NCBI GenBank assembly: GCA_036852015.1 | Contig: JAANDG010000412.1 | Coordinates: 1 to 64,000, forward strand | Length of the DNA: 64,000 nt | Source: Pelodera strongyloides | Lineage: Eukaryota > Nematoda > Chromadorea > Rhabditida > Rhabditidae | Reading direction: 5' to 3' | Part shown: in pieces, positions 36,750-49,429 of the stretch | How the letters are laid out: each line of letters begins with the position of its first letter | How positions within the stretch are numbered: the stretch's first letter is position 1 | Program-made: the position numbers and the translations under genes | The notes under the pieces: model-generated | What the model saw: only the letters and a program-made list of their open reading frames with translations | Told to the model about the DNA's origin: nothing | Databases searched by the model: none

Positions 36750-39700
36750 ATGGAAACCTCGCTTCTAGGTATGTGTACGCCTGATGGTTTTTTAACAGCA
36801 TTTGACGTGTTTTATGTAGAGAATTCCTTGATCGTCGCTTCGCATTCGTAGCTATCTTTATAGAAATCGTTTTCTACCTTATCTCACGTTTGGTTTTCAG
36901 ATGTACCTGAGAAGGTCCTTGATAGAATTGTTGGACTCCTCTCTCTTAGAACAAGATGTGAGACACTGGCCCTTGTAAACAGGGCTCTTCACGATGCGGT
37001 CATCCGGTCAATTGATAGTGTTTCCTTTTACAAGGCGAGTATATTTAATAATGGACGGAGAACTTATCCTGATTCGATTTTGTCCTGGCTTTCTACTGGT
37101 TTGGGACGTAGGGTAGATTTCAATGTAGTAACCAGTAACCTTTTTCATCTTAATTATGATTCTGTTCAGGAGGACATGGATAGCTTATCAGAAGAGAATA
37201 TGAAAGTCTTCTTTACTAAACACGGACAGAATATAAATTATGTCAATTTTGACATGTTTCGGAGTACATCGGCCGAGGTAAATAGTCTCCTTACATATGA
37301 CTTCGCAGAAAGCTTTTTTTCTTGCGTTATCTGTAGAGTTTTTCATGCTGATTATGAATAAAAGAATTGCCTGCGAACTCTCATGAAATAAAAGTTATCG
37401 GGCCCTGAAATAAGCGAAAGAGATTTCGCAGGCAATATTTTCGATTCGTATCAGAGCATGAAAAACTATCGGTTAAAGTGTAAAACAAGAAAAAAGCCTT
37501 CCGGCGAAGTTGTTTAGTTCCCTGGTTAGTAATACGAATAGGAACGGGTCGTGCTTTTTTCTGCAAACACAATTGATAATTTTATCGTGAAAAAGTGCTC
37601 TGTTTTAGGTAGGTGTTTTTGGCTCTTCTCGCCATCATTACAATGAAGTACTTAGCTAATTATCAGAAAATTTAGCGGCGGCAAAAAGAGACCAATTCGG
37701 TTGTGGGCTGCATCTACAAAAAGTGAAAAATTCATTATGTTAATACTTAACTATTTTATGAAAATGACCTGTCGGTCTCTTCCGACTGCAAGAATCGGCC
37801 TTCGGCCGATTGTTACCCTACTACTTAAATTTCCTATGATACTATGATTCTTTACTTTTATTTGCTAATTATTTATTTCTATCCAACGGGGAGCCAAAAT
37901 TGCGGCTGGAGAAAAGGTGTAACGATAGACGTATAGTTTTTAGCACTACTCAAACTTGGAGGCTACTATTTGAGCAGTCACACAGGTGTAGAATTTAAAT
38001 AAAAACATGTCTGTTCAGTGAATAGAAAGCAAACTATGCGAATGAAAATGAAAATGATCTATGAAATATATTTCACTAAGCGAGACCCTTTTCAGATATG
38101 TTACGTATTTGTCGTGTTGTGATCTACATTGTTATGTGAGACTGACAATAGGCATTTATATATTGGTATGCCACAAAAGGAGTAGTACCGTACAGCTTCA
38201 AAAAAATTACACTTCCTTCTTTAAATTGTCCACTTGCTCAATTCTCTTTATGTATACTTCCATAGTTCGCAACACATTTCAAAAGTTTACGTGAACCAGC
38301 AGACAAATGGAGCGCCGCAATTTTTGGTCCCCGTTGGATATAAATAAATAATTAGCAAATAAAAGTAAAGAATCATAGTATCATAGGAAATTTAAGTAGT
38401 AGGGTAACAATCGGCCGAAGGCCGATTCTTGCAGTCGGAAGAGACCGACTGGTCATTTTCATAAAATAGTTAAGTATTAACATAATGAATGAATTTTTTC
38501 ACTTTTTGTAGATGCAGCCCACAACCGAATTGGTCTCTTTTTGTCGCCGCTAAATTTTCTGATAATTAGCTAAGTACTTCATTGTAATGATGGCGAGAAG
38601 AGCCAAAAACACCTACCTAAAACAGAGCACTTTTTCACGATAAAATAATTTTCCTCTTTTTAGAGATATTTGGAAAATATCAGGCCTAACGCCGAACTAA
38701 TTGAATGTTCATTACGGCATATAAATAAGTAACTCACACAATTAAATATGCATTATACACTGATTGTGAGGGTCAATTCTGCAACTTATCATTCTTCGTT
38801 GGTTAAAGCAGTTGGAGAACACTAGGTGTTCAATGTCTTTAGTTTTATCGAAAGATAATTTCTTTATTTTAATAAAAAAATTTCCTTTAGAAAGATTATG
38901 GTCATTAGGTTAGGTGTTAGTGGTAGCTTCCAATAAACAAGCCTAATCCTAATGAAACACACTTATTGTTAGTATGAGTGGACGGAATAAATAAACTTTA
39001 ACTTCTAATTCTTTGCCTACAATTCGATCGCTGTTCCGCAACTATGCATTTGACTGGAAAAGAATTTAAACCTTGTTCATCTTCAAAAAAACTACTAACC
39101 TATCCTATACCCCTTATACGCTGTCTTCAAAAACTACTAAACTACTAACTTCAAAAAAAAAACTTCAAAAACTCTTAAAAACTACTAACCTATCCTATAC
39201 CCCTTATACGCTGTCTTCAAAAACTACTAACCTACTAACTTCAAAAAAAACTTCAAAAACTCTTAAAAACTACTAACCTATACTATACCCCTATACGCTG
39301 CATAACATATGCGTGAAACCCAAATTTGTCATAAATTGATGACTTCACTAAACTGTTTTACCCTAAGGCGCTCAATTTTTTATGAATTAGGAATTAGGAG
39401 AATGAATTAGGAGTTGCATTTTTCGTGAGCCTCAAGTATCCATTGTTGCAAAAAGCTCATCGATGCGCGAACTTGTGTTCTATTTATTGTACAATTACCG
39501 TCCCATGGAAATTTAGGCGTCCCATGAGTGGGACAACCGTCCCATGGAAATCTGACCGTCCCATGGTGCCAGAATGGATGTTACCTCACTCAAACATTAC
39601 TACATATCAACTTTTTTGGCAATGGAAAAAAAGAATAAAGTATTGAGTCTGTTGAGGTTGAGAGGGCTCTGGGACTTTGAAAGGGCCATGGGAGGTCAAA

Positions 39701-42700
39701 TTTTCATGGGACGGTTTGGAAGTCTATGGGACGGTTGGGAGGTCCATGGGACGGCTAGATTCCCTTGGGACAGTTGTTCCTTTAACGGGACGTTGTCACA
39801 CTCATGGGACGGTTGTCCCATGAGTGGGACGGTGGGCTCCTTTGGGACGCCTAGATTTCCATGAGACGGTAATTCTACAATACAATATACAATAGAGCCC
39901 GAACGAACTATCATTCCATAACTAACAATCCTTCTGCTCTACCAGTTGCGCCATTCAGCTACTGGGTCGTGAAAGCTCACAGGAATTATATAGTTAATTA
40001 GGGACAACTGAAGGTTAAACATTGGATTATGTAGCTTTATTCATGAAGTATTATTTGAGAAATTTCTGAATGAGAAACTTCAGTACTAAGTGAGACACAG
40101 TAGTGGGCTCTATCTCCTTTTATAATTCACAAAAGATCAATGATTATGTAAACGGCACTGATAGTGTGCCAATCAAAAAAGCTAAATGTTGAAAAAAAAG
40201 CTAAAACGTTCGGCTTTGGCCGAAACCGAACGCACGACCTCCCGCTCTGTAGCCAAACGCTTTGCCAATGTACTACAAGGCATATTGTTTTTGTAAGTAA
40301 AGGTCACCTCAGGCCTCTGGAGGAGTTAGGCGACCGGTATATAATAAAAAAACAATACTATTTTGCAACTTTAAAGCCTTGGAATTTCCAACTTCTCATT
40401 AATTAACTTTTGCTAGCGTCCTGATAACCCAAATTCCAATGAGTGCTGAATAAAACACTCGATATTGATATAATATACACTCGATATTGATATAATATCT
40501 TTTCCGCATTCAATATTTCCCTATTCACCTACACTTCAGCAAAAGCACACGCATTTGTCAAAAGAAAAAGGGGGATCCCAGGCTACCAGCTTGAACATGT
40601 GAAAAAATAACCAAATATAAAAGAATTTATATTATATAGAAGTTGTTTTCCATGGAAAATGCTTTATTTTATAATGTACTGCGCACTGTCCGCGTAAACT
40701 ATGAGGTATGAACCCATCTGGTATGAGGCAAAAGGGGCGGGGCTTCGGCTGTGCGCACAAAACTGCGAAGGTGCAATGTTCGAGGCCCCAAAAGTCTAAG
40801 AAATCGATATCGGGGAAAGATGCCGTGAGAGAGAAATATTCTCAGCAACACTTCAGTTATCTAATGCAGAAGTTTGGGCGCAAAATTTTCATTCAGAAGC
40901 GCGCTAGGGCCGAAAATGTACCAAAAATTACCAAAATTAGCATAGAAATCAATAAATCGATAATTAGAAATCAATATTTTAAAATTCTAATGGCTTTGCT
41001 AGAATCCCGCCCCCTGATATACTATAATGAAGACCAGTTCAAAAATGTGCCTTTGATGCCCACGAAAATTGAGGAAGGAAGGACAGAAAAAAAAAAATCC
41101 ACATAATACGTCAGTCGTTTTTTTAATAACTTCTCTTCAAAATGATTTTTTCTGGCTGAGTTTTTGCAGGGTTGTAGAGGAACATTAGAAGAGTAGATTT
41201 GCCAAATTAGAGCCCATTTGGTCTAGTACTTTTTGTGCTATTAATTAATGAGTGCTCCCAGGTCCGGGAAACCCCCGGAGAAGAACCAAAAAGGGCTAGG
41301 CTGCGCCTAGCCCCAATTGATAGAGGGACAGTTTTTATTAGATTGCGTTATTCAAGTCATAATAGGCTGAATGCTGACTTCCTATTGTAGTATTTCCATT
41401 AATATGCAAACCCTTTCCATTAATATTTTAGGAATCTTCTCAGTGGAATTGGCGTCAGGCTGTGACGGGAGTAGTGAAAATGTGTGCCAACCTCACTCAT
41501 CTGGACATTCTAATTTGCAACAGACACAGATTTAGGGACAGGGACCTAGAAACGGTTTGTGTTCATTTTATTTGCGTTTTAATAATGTGGAAAGCTATAA
41601 CATGCTCGAGTATGCGGCTTTTTGTTCAGCATGTGAGCAAATATGGGATGGGGATCAAAGGGTAGGGGTAGCATGTAGCTACCCTTCCCCAAATTGCTTA
41701 CTTCTGGTTATAGTAGATGAAGATGATACGGTGTATTTATTCCCTTGCCTTTGCGCTGTGCAGGAAATCACTTTTAGTAACTCTGTTCACCTTATTGCAT
41801 ATTTCAGATCTTCAGCAGTTGTCCGAATCTGACGTCACTGCGTATTGATGCTCAGTTCATTAACGGGCACTCATTCAAGGTATGTTTTGTTGTAAACAGA
41901 CATTTATGTTGATATTTTGAAAGAGTTCTTAAATTAGAAGTCTGGTTTTATTCAATTTTGTTATGAATTGCTGTCGTTTGTGCTCTTCCTCCCTTCCTCG
42001 TTGTTTGTATTTCTTGTTTACAATAAGGATTGACATATAATCTGCTTCTGATGATAGCAAGACCACACCTAGATGTTCTACCTGAGCTTGAGTTGACGAT
42101 ATACATGTTACTGTTACCTTATGATCTCTAATTTATTCAGAACGCACCTGCACTGCGACGCCTTGAGATGGAGATGTGTAACCGTATCACCCACCACGCT
42201 CTGAAGTTTATCTTCAAAATTTCAACATTAAAATCACTCTATGTCAGTCAACTCCATCTTCTCTCCGATAATGTTCTGTTGGTATGTATTTTTGATCTTT
42301 TTTTCATTTACCGTGATTGTTTTGGATCAGCCTGTTCTGAGAACCTGTATTGAGATTGTTCTGTTGAACAGTTGCCAATAACAGATTGATTGGGCTTTTG
42401 AATTTTGAAATCAGTCGTGCTCGTGCATGGGCGTTGTGCCGTTGTATTAGGTAGCTATCTGGCGAGGCGAGGCTCATTCATTATGAGTATGTGATCTGTT
42501 TCAGAACATAACTCGTTCCTTCCCTCAACTCCGAGAGTTGTGCATTATTTCGCACCCAGATTCTGTATACCCCGGTTAGTTTTCGTTCTCTCTAGTTTAT
42601 TTATTAAGTTTGGCTATCGTTGCTGCTCTTCGTATTTTCTTATTTCTATAGAGTGGTCTTTTCTTTGTATTCCTACTTTTACTGAAACTTGAAACACGAC

Positions 42701-45700
42701 CTTATGTCTGTATTTAGAAGTGACTAACCGTGGTATGAGCCGACTCGCCAACTTACCTCTTCGAGTGCTTTTAGTGGAAGGAATGGCGGCAGCTAATGAC
42801 CGGTAAGGGATTTTCATTTTGTGGTTTGATTAATATTTTTATATTAATATCATATTAACGATTGTTGTTATTACGTTTGTTTTTCTTGCTTCTGTTGTGT
42901 TTTTACATATCTTACACTCACCTCTAGTTTACACTTTTGTAAGCTTATAATATATGTTGTGTTATGGAGGGATGAACTCTTTGGTTACTTCTTTACGGTT
43001 TTTTACCTTTTTTCTTTTCTTCTTCTTTTTTGGTTTGACTTTCGCAAGTCCGTAGCCCAGCGTTATAGGCATCATATATAGTTTTGCGAGCGTGAATAGT
43101 CCCTGTCAATAGTGTTGAAATTGACTGCTTTAATATTGATTGAACTTTACAGTTAATAACTGTTTGAGACAATTTCAGATTCCTCGAGTCGATATCGAAC
43201 CCGGAGAGCAAATCCTATTCAACATTGCACACAATTTCTCTCGCATTCAATCAGAATGTCACAATGTGAGTTTTTTCTTCAGCTTATTATTTCTGTTAAA
43301 CCTAATCGAGAAATCGAGCGCCTGTTGCGTAATTTTGTATTTAGTTGTTGCCTTCAGAAACGATAAATAAACCTAATAATTGTATGGGTATGATCAATTA
43401 TAGAACTCTTTGCCTTCTAGCCTTTAGCTCCTTATTTAGATTTTTTCCTAGAATCCTATTTTTTCCATGTTTTGGTAGTTGTATATAGATGTCCACCATC
43501 AAATACCGAAGTACCTGTCCATTGTCATCACTGAACATCGTGTATTTCTTACCGCTGTTACGTAAAGGCTATTCCAGGCAAGGGTTGAAGCGTCTGTCTC
43601 GTCTTCCCCAACTGCGTAACCTAAATCTGGATGGTGTGACAAGAAGAGATCTTTCCCTCGGACTCGAACAGATTTCGGAAGGAGGGCGACTGCAGAGAGT
43701 ATGTTGTTCTGTGATAGATCCTTGATACTTTTACCCCTTTCCTTTGCTTCTGCTTCCTCATATTTTGTTGCATTCACTTATTCACGCTTCCTCTCATTTT
43801 GACCCCGTTTCTTTCGAGATTCAGAGGTTCGAGGTTCGTATTCTTCTCTCATTTTTCTTTTTTGAGGTTCGAGGTTCGTATTCTTCTCTCTTTTTGATCC
43901 CTTTTTTTCGACTTCGCAGCGCAGCATTTTGCTCGTATTGCGATTACTGTATTCATATAGTTGGTACTAGTTTGTTAATTTCCACTGTGCCTTGTATTTG
44001 AAGCATGTTTGTGATTTGTTATTTAGGCTTAGTGAAATATGCATTGCTGTTGAACACCGATGTTTTCCAGTTGTTGCTGGCTGAAAAGACGAACGTGTCA
44101 CCCGATTCCCTTCTAAAGATTGTGAAGAACAGCACCAAGTTGGTACTATTGGATATCACGAACAATGAGAATATCTTCAATTGGATGCTTGCCAATTCAC
44201 TGGTAATAATTACATTTTTACTTTCACTTTTCTTCATTTTACTAACTAATTTCAAATTAGCCTATTAGGCCTCTGATTGTAAGTTGTAAGCAGTAGAGAC
44301 GTGGAGGGTGGAGGTGGAGGTGACATACAGCGTATGTTGTATATTCTTTCCCCTTCCCTGTCAATTTCTTTATATTTCATAATTTCAGTTAATTTACAGG
44401 TGAACTTCTGGTGCAAGTCTCGTCGTGCTCCTCTCAGTGTTCTGACGGACGACCATCTGCCCTGGAACACTGTCTCTCGCCCTCCACCGGACACTCTCGG
44501 AAGGCAACCAATCAATGTTGTACATTTGTGGGCCGCCAGTGTACCCAAGTGAGTTTTCTTCGGTATTAGTGGCATTACTAGCCGTTATGTCAACCACGCT
44601 TGTTGTATCACAAGTCAAATGTCCAGCATTTACTTTGTGTTTCTATTTTGGTAACCCTTCGCTTGGCGAAGGCCTGCGTCCGCACAGTGCGGCGTGGGAT
44701 TACCACCGTTGGAGGGTTGAACTTGCACTTCTTGTCAAGTGTGTGAGAACGTGTATTTACACTTTTTATTTGTAATGACTCTAACAATTATTTCAGGGAG
44801 GAACTTCTCCCAACAACTATTTTGTCATCAGAATCGCCTCTGTGCCTCCCGCCTGGCACGCTCTGTCCCAAGATTCGGAAGGGAAATCGGTGAGCGCTAT
44901 TGGCGATATTCCGTTTTGTATACTTTCAACTGCTTTACATTCTGAAGCTGATCTGATTTGTAGTATTCAGTATTTTCGATCTCGGGAAGGAAAAGGATCC
45001 AATGGTTGAGAAGCAGGCTGAAACTTTATAGTGAGGCACTTTTTAAAATTTGAGTTGTACTTTCTTCTTTCAGGTACCGCCTTGTGTTCCAATCACTCGG
45101 TCCGACCAAGAAGACTCAAGTAGAAATGTTTGACGAACAGGTATGTGTATCTTTTAGATAAGAATTTAGATCAATATAGTTTGACAAGATATTATGCGAT
45201 ATGTACACTTATTTACAATATGTTATGCTATAAAGTTGATTCCTCTTTGCCTTCGATTAGATTTTAAGAATAAGTCGTGATGACGATAATACATACTTCT
45301 GTTTCAAGAAAATAATTAATGCCAATTTTTTTTTTTACAGCTTTAGCTCAGCATCTCTTCCGATCATTGTTTGTGAGTGTTGTGGCTAACTTTCTGTATC
45401 CTTTCAGTTGTTTATATTAATGGTCACTCTTTTAGGGAAGTAATGGCGAGGTGGCTCCTCTGATTCCTGTGTTTGCAACCGAGCTCCAGGCTCTCACCCA
45501 GCAGAGTGAGGTCAATTTCGAGCCCGTCTTTCCCTCGATGGCCCCATTGGCCGCGAGCAATCAGGGCAATATTGATGCAAATTCGAGTCAGATGATGAAC
45601 AACTGTTTCCCACTTTATCAGGTTGGTCCTATGTTCGATGTGTGCTTTGCGTCTGAAAGGTTCATTTTGACGATTTTGACGTAAATTAAGTTAATCGGGA

Positions 45701-48355
45701 TCAGGTTGGCCTTATAGTAAAATTTTTTTTACATAGTACAGCCCATTTTTTGTGTAAAATAAGCTAACTCGAGTTTTTATTCCGGAAAATTATTAACAAT
45801 AAGCCTTGTAATCAATGGAGTGGATACTGGAAACCCTATAGCCTTACACTCAGACCGCTGGAAGCTAGTAGAAAAAATGTGTTTCTGTGCTTTGACATAA
45901 CACTCGGTGTCATTCTCGACACGCTCAGCTCAGTATTCAAGTATTCAGTATTGTGTTGGATCATTTTGGATTTACTCAAATTATTGACTCTTATGGGGTT
46001 TCCATGTATGCGATTCGCACTTGCGAAAATGACAAACCGCTGTCCATGTTCAAGTCATTTTACATGCATGTCAACTGCCTACCGTAACCCATGCGAATCG
46101 CACGTTTGACATGGTCCTGCAGCGAAAGTGAATCAGATCCATACTATTTGAAATCGATCCGTACTCCGTACTATTTTGAAATAGATCCATACTAGATACT
46201 AGATCCAAAATCGCTGCGGGACCATGTCATTTACATCAACTTGAACATGGACAGCGGTTTGTCATTTTCGCAAGTGCGAATCGCAAACATGGAAACCCCA
46301 TTAGATAACCACATCTCTCATTTTATTCACTTTTCAGCCCGCATTTAATCTTTCATGTGACGAGAACGGTGCCCCTTTGATGCCTGACCAGTCTGACTCT
46401 GTGTTCCCTTCAATTCCGAACCACACACTTGGATCGGATTGGTGTAAGTCTTAGGACAATACTTTGATAAAGAGATATGGCGTACATCTCTGCTACAACA
46501 CGCAAATCTGGCTTCCCAAATCCCTGTATATTAATAATTGATTTGGAGGAGTTTACCCTGTCACGAAGTTTTGTACTTATTGAAGTTAATTTATTAACGG
46601 TATCCTTATTACTTATTACAATTACAGCCCTGGATGTGATGAGCCTTCTCCTAACTACTCACGCCTTTGAGGACGGGGCGATCGTCGGTCCTTCAGTTGT
46701 CAAGGAAGGTCTTCTTTTTGAGGAAGACGGCTCGGTACGACATCCTGTTTTATACACTAGACCTCCCGGGTTATAAGTGATTGGGAACTGCCGACTGGGA
46801 ACTTATTCCCATTCTGGGTGTCTTTCGCGATACGGTTTTGGGTTTATGTTGTGAGGTCTATGCGAGCGCATGCGATTCTTTAGTCCATGTCTCACTTGCT
46901 TTTACTCTCCTTTGTTTTGAATTTTGATCTCTAACTAATGTTTGTACATTCAACTAACAAGCTTGACTATTGCTTGTTTAAGTAGATTGTTTCATTGCCT
47001 TATTTGCCTTTCGTACGTTGCTCAAGTTATGTTTTCAGTCTTTGTGAATGCATTTTCCTGTGTTTTACCTTTCATTTATTGTAATAAGTTGCTTAAATTT
47101 ACTTGTGATTGTTCCATTGTTTTATGCTTGATTGATTGTTTTGTGAACTGTTCTTCATTGTTTGTTGTTGTGTTCAAATACCATGCGTTGCTTTCATTGA
47201 TCTGTGTATCTATTTGAAATTCAAGTGAAAAAAGTAGTGTGTGTTATGTTGGTCTATGTGGATAAAGCAATTTGTATTATTTGAATGATGTTGTTTTACT
47301 TGTGAAAGGTGAAAGTGCTAACATTTCAAAAATTTAATCGTTGTTCTTGTTCAAACACAAGCTTACGACTAATACTAATATGCTAATGGTTTTATACATT
47401 TGGATCGTAAATGCTATTTGTAAATGTATATTCATAGTGTATTGTCAGAGCTTCTTTTTCCAACCAAGAAAAGAACATTGTGATGTTAGTCCCAATTTTT
47501 TTGTAAGTGTAGTGGGGGAGCATATCACCATGGGTTTTGGCTACATCAGTGCGCGGCGAACAAAAATCAGGTGCGCCCACATCTCTCCGCGCTCGCGCAC
47601 CTCGCCCAGTCTTCGCCAGACTCTCGCGTGCGCACCCTTTCGCGAACCTGACGAAGACAGCGCCAAAGAGATCGCGCACACCATTTCATCCTTCCTTTCG
47701 CGCCATGGTTGCCGCGCACCACCCGAGTTCCGTCTTGGCTGGGAGTCAAGTTTATTTTGTATTCCAGTGGGTCGAACAGTCAATGAAAATTATGTTGATC
47801 TGACTTAATTAGCTGGTCTGACTAAAACGTCTACAACCCGTAAGAATGATACCCCTAGTTGATTTCTTCGGGTGCTGCTATTTTTAACTAAACGACGTAT
47901 TTTAAGATATCCTTCAAAACCGTTCAAGCATTTTGGATTCTCCTGGGATGTCAACTCCTCATCTCTGATTAATCTTTATTAGTGAACTTTTTAATTTAGG
48001 TGATCGATCTTTGCCATGAAATGGATAAAGTGGACGAGGAGTTGAGGAAGAGACATCAGGTTCATGCATATATTCTTAGTTTGGTTGATAGTATGTAGCC
48101 GTAGCGTTCGCCGTCTGGATATGAGAGAACTTTTTGACTATTTTGCGGCCATTTTGGCTCTTGGATAATTAAGATAATACGTACGCAATTGACGCAAAGG
48201 ACCGCCAAGAACCATTTGCTTACAATCATAAATATCCTTCTAATTGTATTTTCTTCCAGGTAAAGCAGCTTCCACTGGCAGTCAGAACGGATGGCAGTCA
48301 GCGTGGACGTCCGAAGCCTTATCACGACAATAGGACAAGTCGTAGAAATCAGTGA
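36750..48355 (+). CDS. F-box / leucine-rich-repeat protein
   Basis: Probable SCF E3-ligase substrate receptor. Eighteen exons in consistent phase give about 696 aa: 36750-36768, 36901-37277, 41432-41554, 41808-41879, 42141-42281, 42505-42574, 42718-42802, 43179-43265, 43578-43698, 44071-44202, 44400-44548, 44797-44889, 45074-45140, 45436-45621, 46338-46443, 46628-46734, 48000-48059, 48260-48355 (TGA). Residues about 5-45 (DVPEKVLDRIVGLLSLRTRC... LVNRALHDAV) look like an F-box that would bind SKP1. Residues about 130-450 show LRR-type strands (NLTHLDILIC, NLTSLRIDA, ALRRLEMEMCNRIT, LKSLYVSQLHLL, LRNLNLDGV, KLVLLDITNN). The C-terminal third is Ser/Pro/Asn-rich and probably disordered. Intron 2 (4.2 kb) is loaded with repeats. 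I cannot assign an orthologue. Confidence 0.85.
37576..38650. mobile_element. Long-arm fold-back element in F-box gene intron 2
   Basis: Arms of about 320 bp (about 37586-37905 and 38312-38642) are near-identical inverted copies. Ends begin CGTGAAAAAGTGCTCTG. Each arm contains the hairpin AATCGGCCTTCGGCCGATTG next to GGTCTCTTCCGACTGCAAG. The core of about 400 bp is unrelated and non-coding. Flanks are AT-rich, so the target duplication cannot be defined. Confidence 0.9.
39073..39300 (+). repeat. Tandem repeat, ~95 bp unit
   Basis: About 2.3 copies containing ACTACTAACCTATCCTATAC, CCCCTTATACGCTGTC and TTCAAAAACTACTAA, separated by A-runs. The frame 39073-39276 only translates the repeat. Confidence 0.85.
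39494..39873. repeat. Word-array fold-back element, CCATGGGACGG family
   Basis: ATTACCGTCCCATGG at the left end and CCATGAGACGGTAAT at the right are complementary. Between them the word CCATGGGACGG or its complement recurs about ten times, mostly complement on the left and direct on the right. CCATGG is itself a palindrome. Confidence 0.8.
39925..39968 (-). repeat. tRNA-like fragment (box A region)
   Basis: The - strand reads CTGAATGGCGCAACTGG followed by TAGAGCAGAAGG, a good D-arm/box A, with a weak box-B-like AGTTCGTTCGGGC further on. Likely a decayed tRNA or SINE head in F-box intron 2. Confidence 0.4.
40205..40284 (-). repeat. tRNA-like relic (SINE head)
   Basis: The - strand has TAGTACATTGGCAAAGCG (box-A position), then GGTCGTGCGTTCGGTTTC (box-B position) at tRNA spacing. 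Stems pair poorly. The preceding + strand hairpin CGTTCGGC...GCCGAACG overlaps the box-B side. Confidence 0.4.
45994..46300. mobile_element. MITE with TTA target duplication in F-box gene intron
   Basis: Ends TGGGGTTTCCATGT and the complement, flanked by TTA on both sides (45991-45993, 46301-46303). Arms of about 80 bp include ATTCGCACTTGCGAAAATGA and GACAAACCGCTGTCC. A 3-bp TTA duplication is typical of PIF/Harbinger elements; assignment is inference. Confidence 0.75.
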
Positions 48356-49429
48356 ATTACCAATTCTCTTTGAGGAATGTGTTCGACGGTGCGAGAGTTT
48401 GGCTTGCGCTCTGTACCTGAATTACTCTAGTAAATCCTTAGTGATGAATTCGTCTCTGGTAGAACTGTGCTGATCTAGATTAGCTTACCGATGTGGTTGT
48501 TTTGCAACACTAGCAAATTACTTTGAGTTTGAGTTATGAGTTTCCGGCCTTTAATTGTATTACTGTTGTCAGTTTGTTCTGTACATAATCAATGTATTTA
48601 TCTCAATTTGTTTATTTGCTGTGACGTCGTTGGCGGTTTTCGTAAGTGTCTAGTGATTGATCCCCTTTCAACATGTGTCTTCTTTGAGAATATGTAAATA
48701 CTGTATTTATTTAGTGTTGCACATTATTGGTATTACATTAATTGCCTTTCAAATTCGTTTTGCTTCCAATTTAGTTCGTTATTTTGAGTTTCTTGTAATC
48801 TGTTCTTTTTGGATTTTCCTATGCTATACATTTTTTATGTGCCGGAATAAAAAAAAATTTCCCATGTTCTACTTTTCAGCTAACCGTTTTTTTTTGCGTA
48901 ATATTCAGTTTTCCTGGCAATACAGTATGCTAGGGTTGAGCCTGGAAATTCGGTCAAAAAATCTGATCGTAATGATCTGGCTTCCTGTTTGGTTGTATAA
49001 AATTTGATGCTATATGTTCCAACGCGTATGTAAATATTTTATTATAAAAAAAGCAAATAAGAAAAATCGCTACGAATAAGTCCCCATTAGGCAATCGTGG
49101 GGCAAGAGGCACATTTTCGTTGAGTATGTACAAATAAGTTGTAGATCACGTTTCAAACGAGTAATTTATGAGATAGACGTGAGATCTGAAAATATTTCTT
49201 TGTAAAGTCGTGTTTCAAAAAGTTTCCCGAATCCGTCCGCAGTCTAACGACGGTGTTTAAATCAGAACGAGCGGAACTACCCTATTATGAACTAGGGTGG
49301 CTGTACGTACTGTATCACTGTGTACTGTCTGTCTACTATTCGCGAACTCTTGTTCGGTACCAGGGGCAACTTACACGATTCATTGTGATACTCAGTTACG
49401 GATACTGTAACTTATTATATTGAAATTAC
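48356..49429. other. Convergent intergenic/3' UTR region, F-box gene / DOMON gene
   Basis: Contains 3' UTRs of two genes that meet tail to tail. Candidate AATAAA at 48846-48851 (+) and TTTATT at 49038-49043 (AATAAA on -). No other feature recognised. Confidence 0.55.

Noticed and set aside
39574..39864. 96-codon frame with Gly/Trp/Asp repeats
   Set aside because: It reads the CCATGGGACGG repeat; an opposite-strand frame covers the same repeat.
43489..43577. Extension of the F-box exon upstream to an ATG at 43489
   Set aside because: The preceding exon (43179-43265) ends in phase 2 and only the acceptor at 43577 keeps the LRR frame; longer versions hit stops.
47537..47803. Arg/Ala-rich frames in a GC-rich patch of the F-box gene intron
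   Set aside because: Several overlapping frames on both strands are open because of high G+C; none has a splice partner or homology. The patch (47535-47720) may be another inverted-repeat element, but I could not define its ends.
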